Below are positions 63,987-64,000 of a stretch of DNA of 64,000 nucleotides, piece by piece. This DNA comes from CAVVNN01 sp963749605 (GTDB taxonomy: Bacteria; Actinomycetota; Thermoleophilia; Solirubrobacterales; 70-9), in assembly GCA_963749605.1 (NCBI GenBank), contig CAVVNN010000002.1, positions 558,001 to 622,000 on the forward strand, in the 5' to 3' direction. Numbering within the stretch: position 1 is the stretch's first letter; each line of letters begins with the position of its first letter. The notes beneath the pieces were generated by a model. That model was not told the origin of the DNA. It was given only the letters and a program-made list of their open reading frames with translations, and did not search any database. A program made the position numbers and the translations under genes.

Positions 63987-64000
63987 GATGATCCCGACGT

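Overview
The window is high-GC bacterial chromosome. It most likely comes from a deep actinobacterium of the Thermoleophilia/Solirubrobacterales type. That placement is inferred from the actinobacterial SOS box (CGAAC-N4-GTTCG), the uvrC-rapZ...gap-pgk-tpiA block, the AlkB-rubredoxin-TetR operon, System I cytochrome c maturation genes, a c-di-AMP riboswitch before a cell-wall gene, and very large secreted proteins of no known family. No CRISPR array, phage or transposase was seen.

Layout. 1-5.8 kb: a fatty-acid cluster (thiolase, FabG-like reductase, MaoC dehydratase, two acyl-CoA dehydrogenases). 5.8-11.6 kb: an HxlR regulator divergent from an MMPL transporter across a palindrome, then an acyl-CoA synthetase and a class III aminotransferase. 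11.6-17.3 kb: a GGDEF-EAL protein, a broken DUF255 gene, a broken glnA, and an AhpD-like protein behind an elaborate regulatory region. 17.3-20.1 kb: two secreted proteins under a ydaO-type riboswitch, rnpB, lexA with its SOS box, and tRNA-Leu. 20.1-25.7 kb: a phosphodiester glycosidase-like protein, a LysR regulator, a cupredoxin, the alkB-rubredoxin-tetR operon with a 10-bp inverted-repeat operator, and secG. 25.6-30.3 kb: ccmF, ccmE, an SDR and a glycosyltransferase. 30.3-36.7 kb: two tandem paralogous secreted proteins of about 940-980 residues, with a divergent winged-helix gene and tRNA-Gly. 36.8-42.7 kb: ccmG, ccmH, a tyrosine-kinase-like ATPase, argS, a phosphoesterase, and a lipoprotein coupled to a Ser/Thr kinase. 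42.7-53.4 kb, all on the minus strand: uvrC, rapZ, an ABC exporter, a VOC protein, then gap-pgk-tpiA-gpmI-tgt. 53.4-60.7 kb: enoyl-CoA hydratase, a blue-copper lipoprotein, a MaoC remnant, an amidohydrolase, a large LuxR-type ATPase regulator, an intact MaoC and an SDR. 60.8-64 kb: a Tad-pilus-like set that includes a protein joining a pilin-like N-terminus, a DD-carboxypeptidase and a lytic transglycosylase.

How the genes fit together. AlkB and rubredoxin would oxidise alkanes. The acyl-CoA synthetase and the beta-oxidation-type genes would activate and degrade or remodel the acyl chains. The ccm genes in two places make c-type cytochromes, and the cupredoxins add further periplasmic electron carriers.

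Caution on quality. Reading-frame breaks are dense between about 13 and 31 kb, with two more near 1.3 kb, and they hit normally indispensable genes (lexA, glnA, ccmF). From 31.3 kb to the end the long genes read cleanly. The breaks are therefore more likely single-base assembly errors than real pseudogenes. Genes cut several times are typed 'pseudogene' only because their frame is broken as given.
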